From: TMED-70 sp036164085
GTDB lineage: Bacteria > Chloroflexota > Dehalococcoidia > Lucifugimonadales > Lucifugimonadaceae
Length of the DNA stretch: 21,109 bases
Direction of reading: 5' to 3'
Assembly: GCA_036164085.1 (NCBI GenBank)
Contig: JAYZJV010000040.1
Location: forward strand, 1-21,109
Below the pieces are notes generated by a model. It was not told the DNA's origin, made no database searches, and saw only the letters and a list, made by a program, of their open reading frames with translations. Positions 1-7,611 of the stretch are shown piece after piece (the first letter of the stretch is position 1; every line of letters begins with the position of its first letter). A program made the position numbers and the translations under genes.

Positions 1-1433
1 ATGAAATTGTTTTAGTGATAACTAAAATAGATCTAGTAAATAATAAAAAACTGTCAAATATAAAAAATGAATTAAAGAAGTTTTTATCTAATAACAGTTT
101 TGATGATTTAGACATTATAGAAATTTCTACAAAAGAAAAAATCGGAATTGATAATTTAAGAAAAATAATAAATGAAAAATATAATCTCATAAAAAAAGAT
201 TTATATCAGCCTGCTAGGCTTTCCATAGACAGAGTGTTTTCAATTGAAGGGAAAGGCACTATCGTAACAGGGACACTACTAGGTAACAATATTACAAAAA
301 GTTCAGAATTAGAAATAATACCAAATTTTAAAGAAATTAAGATCAAAAGCTTAGAATCATTTAATAAAGAAATGCTTGAAATTACTCCAGGTAGCAGAAC
401 TTCAATTAATATTCAAAATCTAAATAAATCAGACATCAAAAGAGGAGAAATTATAGCTGAAAAAGATTATATTGTAGAATCTGATTTTGCATATGTAAAT
501 TTAAATTTGATAAAAAAAATTAAATATAATTCTGAAATCTCTTTTCATACTGGAACTTCAAAATCTATCGGAATCGTAAATAAAATCAAGGATTCAAAAG
601 TATTTAAAATTAAACTTAGAAACAAAATTCCATTTCTAGTGGGGGATAAATTTATTATTAGAAATAATAACGGAACGGTTGGTGGAGGAGAAATTATATT
701 GCATGAAAAATTGGATCATGAATACGAACTAAAAGATTTTGTAATTACTGATATAAATAAAATTTCTATACTTCTTAAGGAACATAAAACATTATCATTA
801 ATAAATTTACAAATGTATTTGGGAAAAAATCTTTCATGGATAAATAAAATCTTGAAAAATGAAAAAAAATTTTTTTTATTTGAAAACAATTCATACATTA
901 TTAAAAGTAAAGATTTAAAACTAGAAGCTAAAAAATTCTATAAAGAAATTTTGAAATATCATGAAAAATATCCTCTTAGAAAAGGAATCATGCTATCAGT
1001 ATTAAACAAAAAAATAGAAAAAAAGATTTTAATCGAAACATTAATACAAAATAAATTAATAAAAATAAACAACGGGTTTGTGCAAAAATATTCTTTTGAA
1101 TCTAATCCTAATGATAAAGAGTTAATAGTTATAAAACAGTATTTAAATAATTTAGAAAGTAATGGATTTATGCCCCCTACTAACAAGCATTTAAATAGAG
1201 AAATCATGAATTATCTAATAAATGAAAATGTGATTGTTAAGTGTTCTGACAAAGTAATTTATACAACAGAATCATACAACAAATTAAAAGAAAAAGTTCT
1301 AAATTTAAACGACAAATTCCAAGAAATTAACATTGAAATAATAAGAGATAATCTAGGGCTAAGTAGACAATATTGCTTAGCAATTTTAGATAATTTAGAA
1401 GCAAATAAAATCATTAAAAGAAAAAAGTATTAG
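1..1433 (+). CDS. selB: Selenocysteine-specific elongation factor SelB, 5'-truncated by window edge
   Basis: SelB is the EF-Tu-like GTPase that delivers Sec-tRNA(Sec) to UGA codons followed by a SECIS hairpin. The frame is open from base 3 (E-I-V-L-V), so the GTG at 15 is internal. ITKIDLV just after the edge is the G4 guanine-recognition motif (NKxD type, here TKID), and G1-G3 lie outside the window. A translation-factor domain II follows (ARLSIDRVFSIEGKGTIVTG, about 222-281), then domain III ending near GDKFIIRNNNGTVGGGEI. The last ~240 residues are lysine-rich and fit the tandem winged-helix domains that bind SECIS RNA; the end (LGLSRQYCLAILDNLEANKI) is the usual last SelB winged helix. 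It ends 1 bp from the convergent secF. SelB rather than EF-Tu or IF2 is indicated by domain II and the winged-helix tail. No selA, selC or selenoprotein gene is visible here. Confidence 0.93.
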   Translation, partial: EIVLVITKIDLVNNKKLSNIKNELKKFLSNNSFDDLDIIEISTKEKIGIDNLRKIINEKYNLIKKDLYQPARLSIDRVFSIEGKGTIVTGTLLGNNITKSSELEIIPNFKEIKIKSLESFNKEMLEITPGSRTSINIQNLNKSDIKRGEIIAEKDYIVESDFAYVNLNLIKKIKYNSEISFHTGTSKSIGIVNKIKDSKVFKIKLRNKIPFLVGDKFIIRNNNGTVGGGEIILHEKLDHEYELKDFVITDINKISILLKEHKTLSLINLQMYLGKNLSWINKILKNEKKFFLFENNSYIIKSKDLKLEAKKFYKEILKYHEKYPLRKGIMLSVLNKKIEKKILIETLIQNKLIKINNGFVQKYSFESNPNDKELIVIKQYLNNLESNGFMPPTNKHLNREIMNYLINENVIVKCSDKVIYTTESYNKLKEKVLNLNDKFQEINIEIIRDNLGLSRQYCLAILDNLEANKIIKRKKY

Positions 1434-1434
1434 A

Positions 1435-2316
1435 CTATTTCCTGATACCATATTTCCATGATAGTAAAAGGTTAGAAGCAACAAAAATTGAACTATATGT
1501 TCCTATGATTACTCCAAGAAGCAATACTAAAAGAAAATCCCTCAAGGATTGTCCTCCAAATAATAACATAGACATAATAACTATTGATGTTGTAATAGAG
1601 GTGCCTAATGATCTAGTAATAGACTCTCTTACTGACTGATTAACTACATTCATAAATTCCATAGATTTATTAACTATAAGATTTTCTCTTATTCGATCAA
1701 AAATAACAATCGTGTCATTAACTGAATAACCAATCACTGTTAATATCCCTACAATAAAAATAGAATTAACGACGGATCCAATAAATATACTGATTAATAT
1801 AAATAATCCCATAACAACAATAACGTCATGTATAAGAGTTAGAATTGCAGCTATAGCATATATATAAGATTGTTCTACATTTCTAAAAGCGTAGATTATA
1901 TAAAGCATCACAAATAAAGATGCCACAAATACTGCAATTATAGAATTACGGATAGTATTATCAGCTACTGACGACCCAACAGTGTTTACATCTAATGTAA
2001 CTGGAGCCTCACCTATTATGTTTTTTAGTTCAACATCAATATTTTCTTTTCCTGTTGCACCTACATCAGTGGTTCTAATAAAAAACTCTTTATTCCCCAT
2101 GGATTGAATTATAGATGTATCAAATCCTGCATTTTTTATACTTTCAGCAATTTGATCTTGAGTTGGATTTTTATCAGTCCATCTATATGTAATTGTAGAC
2201 CCAGAAGTGAAATCGATTCCCAATGGTAAGCCAGGTATAAATAGCAAAAAAGCTGAAATAATTATAGCAACTATTGAGAAATAAAAGAGATATATTCTTT
2301 TTGACAATAAATTCAT
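1435..2316 (-). CDS. secF: Protein translocase subunit SecF
   Basis: SecF, with SecD, forms the proton-driven RND-type complex that pulls secreted proteins through SecYEG late in export. The protein has 293 residues, normal for SecF. TM1 (about 9-29) is followed by GIDFTSGS (33-40, the GIDFxGG-type motif), a periplasmic P1 head, five C-terminal TM segments, and the conserved GYSVNDTIVIFDRIRENL at 196-213. I chose the ATG at 2316 because it gives the family N-terminus (MNLLSKRIYLF) and has a GGAGAAG ribosome site just upstream, inside the end of secD. The longer frame opening at 2376 would add 20 atypical residues. The start lies one base after the secD TGA, so translation is probably coupled. 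It is the last gene of the minus-strand operon and converges with selB with no room for a terminator. Confidence 0.95.
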   Translation of the reverse strand: MNLLSKRIYLFYFSIVAIIISAFLLFIPGLPLGIDFTSGSTITYRWTDKNPTQDQIAESIKNAGFDTSIIQSMGNKEFFIRTTDVGATGKENIDVELKNIIGEAPVTLDVNTVGSSVADNTIRNSIIAVFVASLFVMLYIIYAFRNVEQSYIYAIAAILTLIHDVIVVMGLFILISIFIGSVVNSIFIVGILTVIGYSVNDTIVIFDRIRENLIVNKSMEFMNVVNQSVRESITRSLGTSITTSIVIMSMLLFGGQSLRDFLLVLLLGVIIGTYSSIFVASNLLLSWKYGIRK

Positions 2317-2317
2317 T

Positions 2318-4174
2318 TCACGCTTCTCCATCTGTGTTCTTTTTTGAAATAGGAATAAATAAACTAGTCTTAACAAAAAGATTGTTTATTGTAATTAATC
2401 TAACTAAAATCCTATTAACTTGAAAGCTTGTGATCATACTCAACAAAACACCTAATCCTAAAGTTAGAGCAAATCCCTGCATAATTGAAGTTGAGAAGTT
2501 AGATCCAAACCAATAAAGAACTATAGCTGTAATTATTGTAGAAAAATTACCGTCTCTTATAGAAGGCCATGCTCTATCAAAGCCCACAGTTATAGAGTTT
2601 AGTAAATTTCTTCCTGCAATTAATTCTTCCTTTATTCTTTCTGAAATCAAAATATTTGCATCAACTGCAAATCCTATAGAAAGAATCAATGCTGCAGCTC
2701 CAGATAAAGTTAATGTTACTGGTAAAATTTTGAATATTGCAATAACAAATAAAAGATAAATAATTAAAGTCATTGAAGCAATTATTCCTGGAATTTTATA
2801 GTAAGCTATCATGAAAATCAGAACTAAAATAAAGCCGATTATCCCTGCAGTTAAACTCTTAGTTAAAGATTCTGAACCTAGAACTGCATCAACGTTTCTT
2901 TCTTGAATAAGGTCTAATTTAGCAGGTAAAGCACCTGATCTTAATTGAATAGCAATTTCTCTAGCTCTTTCAGCGTCTATATCTTTACCATATATGTAAG
3001 CTCTACCTCCAGAAATTGCTTTGTCGGCCCCAGGGCTAACTAATTCTTCATTATCTAGATAAATAGCCAAAAGGTCCCCTGTACGAGATATTCTATCTGT
3101 TACTTCATAAAAAATATCAGACCCATCATCATCAAAAACAACGTTAACTACTGGTTGTGATAATTCTGCTACTGTTCCTGGAGAAGCATCTGTTAGATTT
3201 TTAGATTCAATTCCAGTTGCTACTTCATTATAATATTGAGGGTCATAACATTTAACTAAATCCCATACGTTTGCATCTAGATCTTCTGGTTTCTCTTTAC
3301 CACATTCTCTTACTCTAAAATCAAGTTGAGCAGTAGATCCGATTAATCTTTTAGCAGATTGAATTCCTCCACTAATAACAAAGGAATTCAATTCCCCTTC
3401 AGGTTGAAGATTTACAAGATTATATTTTGTTTCAGAAAGCGAAAGCATTATTTTCTCAGCTAAACTGTCGTCTCCATAACCAAAATTCAAGACTTTTATT
3501 TCCCATGCTCCAAATCCTAGATTATTTAGTTCTTGATATTCTATTTTGGATTCTTTTAATAAGGGTTCTATATCTTCTATATTTGGAAATTCTAAATCTT
3601 CACCCTCCTTTTTTCCTTCCAGTCTTATTGGTGAAAAGTTAGCCATTACTGTAACTTCAAATGAGTTAGCTAAATTAGCTTTTATTTGTTCTGCAGAATT
3701 TTGATCCAAAGGTTGATCATAAGTTACTATATATTCATTTTCAATTTTTTCTATTAGAAAATCTGATAATCCTGCTGAAGAGATTTTTTCCTTTATATCA
3801 TCTAACGTTGGATCATTCTTTGAAAAAGAAAATGCAATTTGATCACCTGATTGTGATGGGATTTGAACCAATATTTTATTTGGGGGAGTGCCTAATAACT
3901 GTACATTTGCTTCACTTACTCCAAATTCATTGACCCTTTTATCAATTATTTTTCTCACACCCTCTGCATCCTCAACAGTGGGTTCTTCTCCAGCAGTAGA
4001 AGTAATAGAATAAACTAAATGAGTTCCACCTTTTAAATCCAGACCTAGAACCATTCCCAACAAGTTATCGTTATTTCCTCTTTCCCAGTTATTAATTTTA
4101 ATTGGGTTAATAAAAATAACTAATAAGGAAATTACTAAACATATAGTCAAAATAATTATGCCCTTAAATCTCAA
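2318..4174 (-). CDS. secD: Protein translocase subunit SecD
   Basis: SecD is the partner of SecF in the SecDF export motor of the cytoplasmic membrane. The 618-residue protein has an N-terminal TM (about 5-25), the signature GLDLKGG at 44-50, a long extracytoplasmic P1 region (about 55-430), and a C-terminal block of five TM helices beginning near TAGIIGFILVLIFMIAYY, with the conserved GFAVDANILISERIKEEL near residue 530. It is about the length of the long proteobacterial SecD. Its head contains a segment (DPTLDDIKEKISSAGLSDF) resembling the start of the SecF head (NPTQDQIAESIKNAGFDTS), consistent with the shared ferredoxin-like P1 fold. The ATG at 4174 directly precedes a lysine/arginine-poor hydrophobic helix, as expected. 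It sits 16 bp after def and 1 bp before secF in the same operon. Confidence 0.95.
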   Translation of the reverse strand: MRFKGIIILTICLVISLLVIFINPIKINNWERGNNDNLLGMVLGLDLKGGTHLVYSITSTAGEEPTVEDAEGVRKIIDKRVNEFGVSEANVQLLGTPPNKILVQIPSQSGDQIAFSFSKNDPTLDDIKEKISSAGLSDFLIEKIENEYIVTYDQPLDQNSAEQIKANLANSFEVTVMANFSPIRLEGKKEGEDLEFPNIEDIEPLLKESKIEYQELNNLGFGAWEIKVLNFGYGDDSLAEKIMLSLSETKYNLVNLQPEGELNSFVISGGIQSAKRLIGSTAQLDFRVRECGKEKPEDLDANVWDLVKCYDPQYYNEVATGIESKNLTDASPGTVAELSQPVVNVVFDDDGSDIFYEVTDRISRTGDLLAIYLDNEELVSPGADKAISGGRAYIYGKDIDAERAREIAIQLRSGALPAKLDLIQERNVDAVLGSESLTKSLTAGIIGFILVLIFMIAYYKIPGIIASMTLIIYLLFVIAIFKILPVTLTLSGAAALILSIGFAVDANILISERIKEELIAGRNLLNSITVGFDRAWPSIRDGNFSTIITAIVLYWFGSNFSTSIMQGFALTLGLGVLLSMITSFQVNRILVRLITINNLFVKTSLFIPISKKNTDGEA

Positions 4175-4190
4175 ATTTATACCTTTCTTT

Positions 4191-4823
4191 TTATATTTCT
4201 AATGAAGCATCATCTAAAGAACTATCAGATTTGATTTTAGAAAGTTCTATTTTTTTTTCAATAACTTCACACATACTTAAATCATTTTTTGTAGGTTCAT
4301 CTTTACCTATATAAATTTTATAACCAACATCATGCCAATGTATTTCATTCGGAGTTACACCTGTCTTATGTAAATCTTCATGCGATTTCAAATGATCTGT
4401 ATACATAATTCCATTCAAATGATCAATTTCATGTTCTATCGCTTGAGAAAGTAACTCTTGAGCTGACAATTTAATTTTACCTTGATTTTCATCTAAATAT
4501 TCTGCATCAATTTTAATTGAACGCTCTATAATACCTGTAAATCCAGGAACACTTAAACATCCCTCTTCTACTTCCCTTACCCCTTCTTTTTTTGTAATAT
4601 AAGGATTGATCATAATCATCGGATCTTTTTCAGGAATTTGTATTGTTATCATTCTTATAAGTTTTCCTACTTGAGGAGCCGCTAAGCCTACTCCTTTCGC
4701 TGATTGCATCGTATCTAACATATCGTGCCCGAACTGAATTATATCTTTATTAATTTCCAATATTTTTTCTGATTTATTTCTCAGTATTGGGTCAGGAAAT
4801 TTTCTAATAGGTAATATTGTCAA
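4191..4823 (-). CDS. def: Peptide deformylase, with C-terminal extension
   Basis: Removes the formyl group from the N-terminal methionine of new proteins using a bound metal. All three family motifs are present: GVGLAAPQVG (44-53), EEGCLSVPG (86-94, the Cys is a metal ligand) and HEIDH (131-135, two His ligands and the catalytic Glu). The start is TTG at 4821-4823; the next methionine would remove the conserved LPIRKFPDPILR segment. A GGAAG lies upstream within the 3' end of rplS. The enzyme core ends near residue 145; about 65 further residues contain an unusual His/Trp patch (EIHWHDVGYKIYIG) and an acidic, serine-rich end. The gene lies 10 bp after rplS and 16 bp before secD, linking nascent-chain processing with export. 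Confidence 0.95.
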   Translation of the reverse strand: MTILPIRKFPDPILRNKSEKILEINKDIIQFGHDMLDTMQSAKGVGLAAPQVGKLIRMITIQIPEKDPMIMINPYITKKEGVREVEEGCLSVPGFTGIIERSIKIDAEYLDENQGKIKLSAQELLSQAIEHEIDHLNGIMYTDHLKSHEDLHKTGVTPNEIHWHDVGYKIYIGKDEPTKNDLSMCEVIEKKIELSKIKSDSSLDDASLEI

Positions 4824-4833
4824 AATACGCTAC

Positions 4834-5298
4834 CTATCTTCCTTCTTTTATTCTAGCCTTTTTACCAGTTAAGTCTCTAAGGTAATAAAGATTTGATCGT
4901 CTTACTTTTCCTTTTCTAATAACTTTAATAGAATCAATACTAGGAGAACTTATTGGAATTGTTCTTTCAACTCCTACGCCTGATGCAATTCTTCTTACTG
5001 TAAAAGTTTTTCCTGGGACTATCTGAGACCCATTCTTATGAGCACCTTTAATTATATTTCCTTGAAATGCTTGAATTCTTTCTCTTTCTCCTTCTCTAAT
5101 AAGTAAATTTACAATTACTGTATCTCCACTATTAAATGATTCTATTTTTTCATTACTTTTTAACATATCAAGATAATTTATTTTTTCAGCAGGTTCTTCT
5201 GCTTTTGGTTCTTCAGCTACCGGCTCTTCGGCTGCAGGCTCTTCAGCTTTTGGTTCTTCCGCTGCAGGTTCTTCAGCCTTTTTATCTTCTTCGTTCAT
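4834..5298 (-). CDS. rplS: Ribosomal protein L19 with acidic repeat N-terminal extension
   Basis: L19 is a 50S subunit protein near the interface with 30S. Residues about 41-154 form a standard L19: FNSGDTVIVN, IQAFQGNIIKG, TFTVRRIASGVGVERTIP, SPSIDSIKVIRKGKVRR and the end LYYLRDLTGKKARIKEG. Before it lies an N-terminal tail with six tandem five-residue units of AEEP(A/K/V) at residues 8-37. This tail is strongly acidic and proline/alanine-rich, unusual for an RNA-binding ribosomal protein. The ATG at 5298 is the only start that gives the tail; starting later (for example the Met near residue 45) would give a normal-sized L19, but the tail is clearly coding because it repeats at the protein level with varied codons. 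The trmD-rplS order is typical of bacteria. No strong Shine-Dalgarno is seen before 5298. Confidence 0.96.
   Translation of the reverse strand: MNEEDKKAEEPAAEEPKAEEPAAEEPVAEEPKAEEPAEKINYLDMLKSNEKIESFNSGDTVIVNLLIREGERERIQAFQGNIIKGAHKNGSQIVPGKTFTVRRIASGVGVERTIPISSPSIDSIKVIRKGKVRRSNLYYLRDLTGKKARIKEGR
5188..5277 (-). repeat. Six 15-bp tandem units encoding AEEP(A/K/V) in rplS
   Basis: Six consecutive 15-bp units in frame inside rplS encode AEEPA, AEEPK, AEEPA, AEEPV, AEEPK and AEEPA. On the plus strand this reads as repeated GGTTCTTC or GGCTCTTC blocks. The third-base differences between units show that the repeat is not a fresh duplication. Such an array could change in length by replication slippage in steps of five residues. 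Confidence 0.9.
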
Positions 5299-5371
5299 TT
5301 TAAATACACTATCTTTTTTTACAATACGGAGTAATTAATAATATCATTTAAGTGTTATTAAGATATAGTAA

Positions 5372-6061
5372 TTAAGTTCGGTTTATCAAATCATTTCTTC
5401 TTTTTTTTGTTCTATCTATAGAAATTTGTTTTCGCCATTCAATTATTTTTTTGTGATCTCCAGAAAGTAATACCTCTGGTACTTTTTTCCCATTAAAATT
5501 ACTAGGCTTAGTATAAACAGGTCCTTTCAATTTCGATTGAAAATTATCACTAAATGAATCATTTGCAAAAGATTTATTATTTCCCAAGAAACCAGGAGTA
5601 AATCTTGATAAGGCTTCAATAAGTAATAAAGCCGGAAGTTCTCCTCCTGATAATACAAAATCTCCCACCGAAATCTCTATGTCTACTTTTTCTTCTATAA
5701 ATCTTTCATCTACTCCTTCATATCTTCCACAGATAAATATAAGATTTTCTTTTTCAAATAATTTTTCTAAAGTTTTATGGTCAATTAATTTTCCTTGAGG
5801 TGATAACAAAATAGTAAAACTTTCTTTTCTTAATTCTTTTATATGATCCACTGCATTTGTTAATGGTTCTGGCATCAAGACCATACCAGGCTCTACTCCA
5901 TATTGAGTGTCATCAACTTTTTTGTGTTTATTATTGGAAAAATCCCTAAGTTGGTGGAGTTCAATGTTAAATGAAGTGGAAGAATTTTTTTTAAAAGGTA
6001 AAGAATTAATATAATCATTCAAAACATCTGGGAAAAGGCTTACAACGTCTAAATTTTTCAT
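5372..6061 (-). CDS. trmD: tRNA (guanine37-N1)-methyltransferase
   Basis: TrmD makes m1G37 in tRNAs that read CUN, CCN and CGG codons, preventing +1 frameshifts; the methyl donor is SAM. It is a 229-residue SPOUT enzyme with LSPQG (86-90), CGRYEGVDER (111-120) and SVGDFVLSGGELPALLLIEA (131-150), which build the trefoil-knot SAM site, followed by NDSF, with the general-base Asp in the flexible lid, and PEVLLSGDHKKIIEWR. I placed the start at the ATG at 6061, which gives the family N-terminus (MKNLDVVSLFPDVL) four bases after the mog stop; the GTG at 6085 would extend back into mog. It is followed by rplS after 73 bp. The usual neighbours rpsP and rimM are not upstream; mog takes that place. 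Confidence 0.95.
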   Translation of the reverse strand: MKNLDVVSLFPDVLNDYINSLPFKKNSSTSFNIELHQLRDFSNNKHKKVDDTQYGVEPGMVLMPEPLTNAVDHIKELRKESFTILLSPQGKLIDHKTLEKLFEKENLIFICGRYEGVDERFIEEKVDIEISVGDFVLSGGELPALLLIEALSRFTPGFLGNNKSFANDSFSDNFQSKLKGPVYTKPSNFNGKKVPEVLLSGDHKKIIEWRKQISIDRTKKRRNDLINRT

Positions 6062-6065
6062 AGGA

Positions 6066-6548
6066 TTAATGACCTTGCTTTCCACCTAAAATTTCAAAGA
6101 TGTGTGGCAAAATACTCTTAACTGCACCTAAACCATCTTTTACTCCACTAGGACTTCCTGGCAAATTTAGTAAGATTTTATTTTTAGCAATTCCGCATAA
6201 ACCTCTATATATAACAGATGTGTTTATTTTGTTATAACTAGAATTTCTAATCAACTCAGGGATTCCAGGGATGTTTTTTTCAATAAAGTTGTTAGTAACT
6301 TCTGGGGTAATATCTCTTTCTGAAATTCCTGTCCCTCCAGTTGTAATTATCAAATTGATTTCGTCAATTGATAAATATTTTTCAATTGACTCAAATAATT
6401 TATCTTTATCATCAGGCATTATTAATTTTTCATATAAATCTAAATCCCAATCTAATAGAATATCTACTAAAGTAGTTCCACTTATATCTTGCAAATCAGG
6501 ATTAATAGATCTTGAGTCAGAAACAGTTATTGATACAAATTTTTTCAT
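6066..6548 (-). CDS. mog: Molybdopterin adenylyltransferase-type protein (MoaB/Mog family)
   Basis: Proteins of this family bind molybdopterin and, in the Mog type, adenylylate it before molybdenum insertion; some MoaB members have lost activity, so the exact reaction is not certain. The 160 residues contain TTGGTG (69-74), then ERDITPEV, and LPGSPSGV (129-136), all typical of the MPT-binding fold. It is the first gene of the minus-strand operon and ends four bases before the trmD ATG. No Shine-Dalgarno precedes the ATG, and a TATAAT lies six bases upstream, which suggests a leaderless message. Its position ahead of trmD is not the common bacterial arrangement. Confidence 0.88.
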   Translation of the reverse strand: MKKFVSITVSDSRSINPDLQDISGTTLVDILLDWDLDLYEKLIMPDDKDKLFESIEKYLSIDEINLIITTGGTGISERDITPEVTNNFIEKNIPGIPELIRNSSYNKINTSVIYRGLCGIAKNKILLNLPGSPSGVKDGLGAVKSILPHIFEILGGKQGH

Positions 6549-6554
6549 AATTTA

Positions 6555-6560
6555 ATTATA
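6555..6560 (-). promoter_or_regulatory. Putative leaderless promoter (-10 TATAAT) for mog-trmD-rplS-def-secDF
   Basis: A perfect TATAAT on the minus strand ends six bases before the mog ATG. Transcription would then begin at or very near the ATG. No Shine-Dalgarno is present, which fits leaderless translation. There is no convincing -35 at 16-18 bp upstream (the 17-bp position reads GGTAAA), and in AT-rich DNA the hexamer could arise by chance. Confidence 0.4.
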
Positions 6561-6634
6561 AATGAATTAAATCTGTATTTACCCCCAATTGAAATATATT
6601 AAGTAAAAAGAGAGAATATTAAATTATATAAATA

Positions 6635-6660
6635 AAAGAATTCTATATAGCAAAGAATTC
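6635..6660 (+). repeat. Short direct repeat AAAGAATTC in rsmH leader
   Basis: The nonamer AAAGAATTC occurs at 6635-6643 and again at 6652-6660, a 17-bp period, just upstream of the AAAGG ribosome site and TTG start of rsmH. It lies where a repressor of the division cluster could bind, but it is short and AT-rich and does not match the TGGGA-type boxes bound by MraZ. Function unknown. Confidence 0.3.
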
Positions 6661-6674
6661 CTAAAGGCATTAAT

Positions 6675-7610
6675 TTGATATTGAAAAACTTAGAAATACA
6701 GCATACACCAGTTATGGTTCCTGAGATTTTGAAATTTTTAAACGTCTCTTCTGGTGGTAGATACATAGATTGTACATTAGGAGAAGGCGGTCATACAAAA
6801 ACAATTTTGGAAGCAAGCCACCCAGGAGGAGAGGTTTTAGGAATTGATGCAGATCATGAAGCTATAGAAGTTTCTAAATCAAGATTAGAATCCTATGGTG
6901 AAAGGTTTATATATTCCAATAATAATTTCAAGGATCTAAAAAAAGTTGCTATGAAATCTAATTTTATACCGTGTCACGGTATTTTATTTGACCTAGGTGT
7001 CTCTTCTCTTCAACTTGATAAGGAATCTAGAGGTTTTTCATTTAGAAGAAAAGCTCCTCTAGATATGAGATTTTCTATAAATCAAACATTAACCGCTAAA
7101 GATGTAGTAAATACTTTTTCAGAATCAGAAATAGCTAATATATTATTTCAATTTGGTGAAGAGAGAAGATCAAGAAAAATAGCTAAATTAATTGTTGAAA
7201 ACAGACCAATAAAAAACGCAGATGAATTATCTGATTTGATAAAAAAAAATCTCAGGCAAACCAATTACAAAATAAACCCATCAACAAAAACATTCCAGGC
7301 GCTAAGAATATATATAAACGAGGAGCTTAATGCTTTATCAAGAGCACTAGATCAAGCATTAGAAATAGTAGGTGTAGGAGGAAGAATTGCAATAATTTCC
7401 TATCATTCATTAGAAGATAGAATAGTAAAAAATTTCTTTAAGAAAGAATCCAAATATTGTATTTGCCTCCCAAATGTATCAGAATGTGATTGTGGACATA
7501 TACCTAAAATTAAGATCATAACAAAAAAACCTATAGTCCCTTCTTCTAATGAAATAGAATCTAATAGAAGAAGCAGGAGTGCAAAATTAAGAGTAGTCGA
7601 AAGAATTTAA
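6675..7610 (+). CDS. rsmH: 16S rRNA (cytosine1402-N4)-methyltransferase RsmH
   Basis: RsmH (MraW) methylates N4 of C1402 in the ribosomal P site with SAM. The 311 residues show HTPVMVPEIL (10-19), the SAM loop YIDCTLGEGGHT (30-41), GIDADHEAIE (57-66), ILFDLGVSSLQLDKESRGFS (103-122), LDMRFS, and the C-terminal ISYHSLEDRIVKNFFK and NRRSRSAKLRVVERI. Near the end is a cysteine group (C262, C264, C271, C273 within CICLPNVSECDCG), also seen in RsmH from several non-proteobacterial phyla. The start is TTG at 6675, seven bases after AAAGG; a second TTG at 6681 is further from it. It heads the division cluster and ends one base before ftsA. No mraZ lies in front of it, and ftsL/ftsI do not follow. Confidence 0.96.
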   Translation: MILKNLEIQHTPVMVPEILKFLNVSSGGRYIDCTLGEGGHTKTILEASHPGGEVLGIDADHEAIEVSKSRLESYGERFIYSNNNFKDLKKVAMKSNFIPCHGILFDLGVSSLQLDKESRGFSFRRKAPLDMRFSINQTLTAKDVVNTFSESEIANILFQFGEERRSRKIAKLIVENRPIKNADELSDLIKKNLRQTNYKINPSTKTFQALRIYINEELNALSRALDQALEIVGVGGRIAIISYHSLEDRIVKNFFKKESKYCICLPNVSECDCGHIPKIKIITKKPIVPSSNEIESNRRSRSAKLRVVERI

Positions 7611-7611
7611 A

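Noticed and set aside
15..17. GTG at 15 as selB start
   Set aside because: The frame is open to the window edge, and the G1-G3 GTPase motifs must lie upstream.
2317..2376. Longer secF start (60 bp overlap with secD)
   Set aside because: The added residues (MLRLVYLFLFQKRTQ...) do not fit SecF; the ATG at 2316 has a better ribosome site and family N-terminus.
6062..6085. GTG start for trmD overlapping mog
   Set aside because: TrmD proteins begin just before DVVSLFP; the ATG at 6061 gives this.
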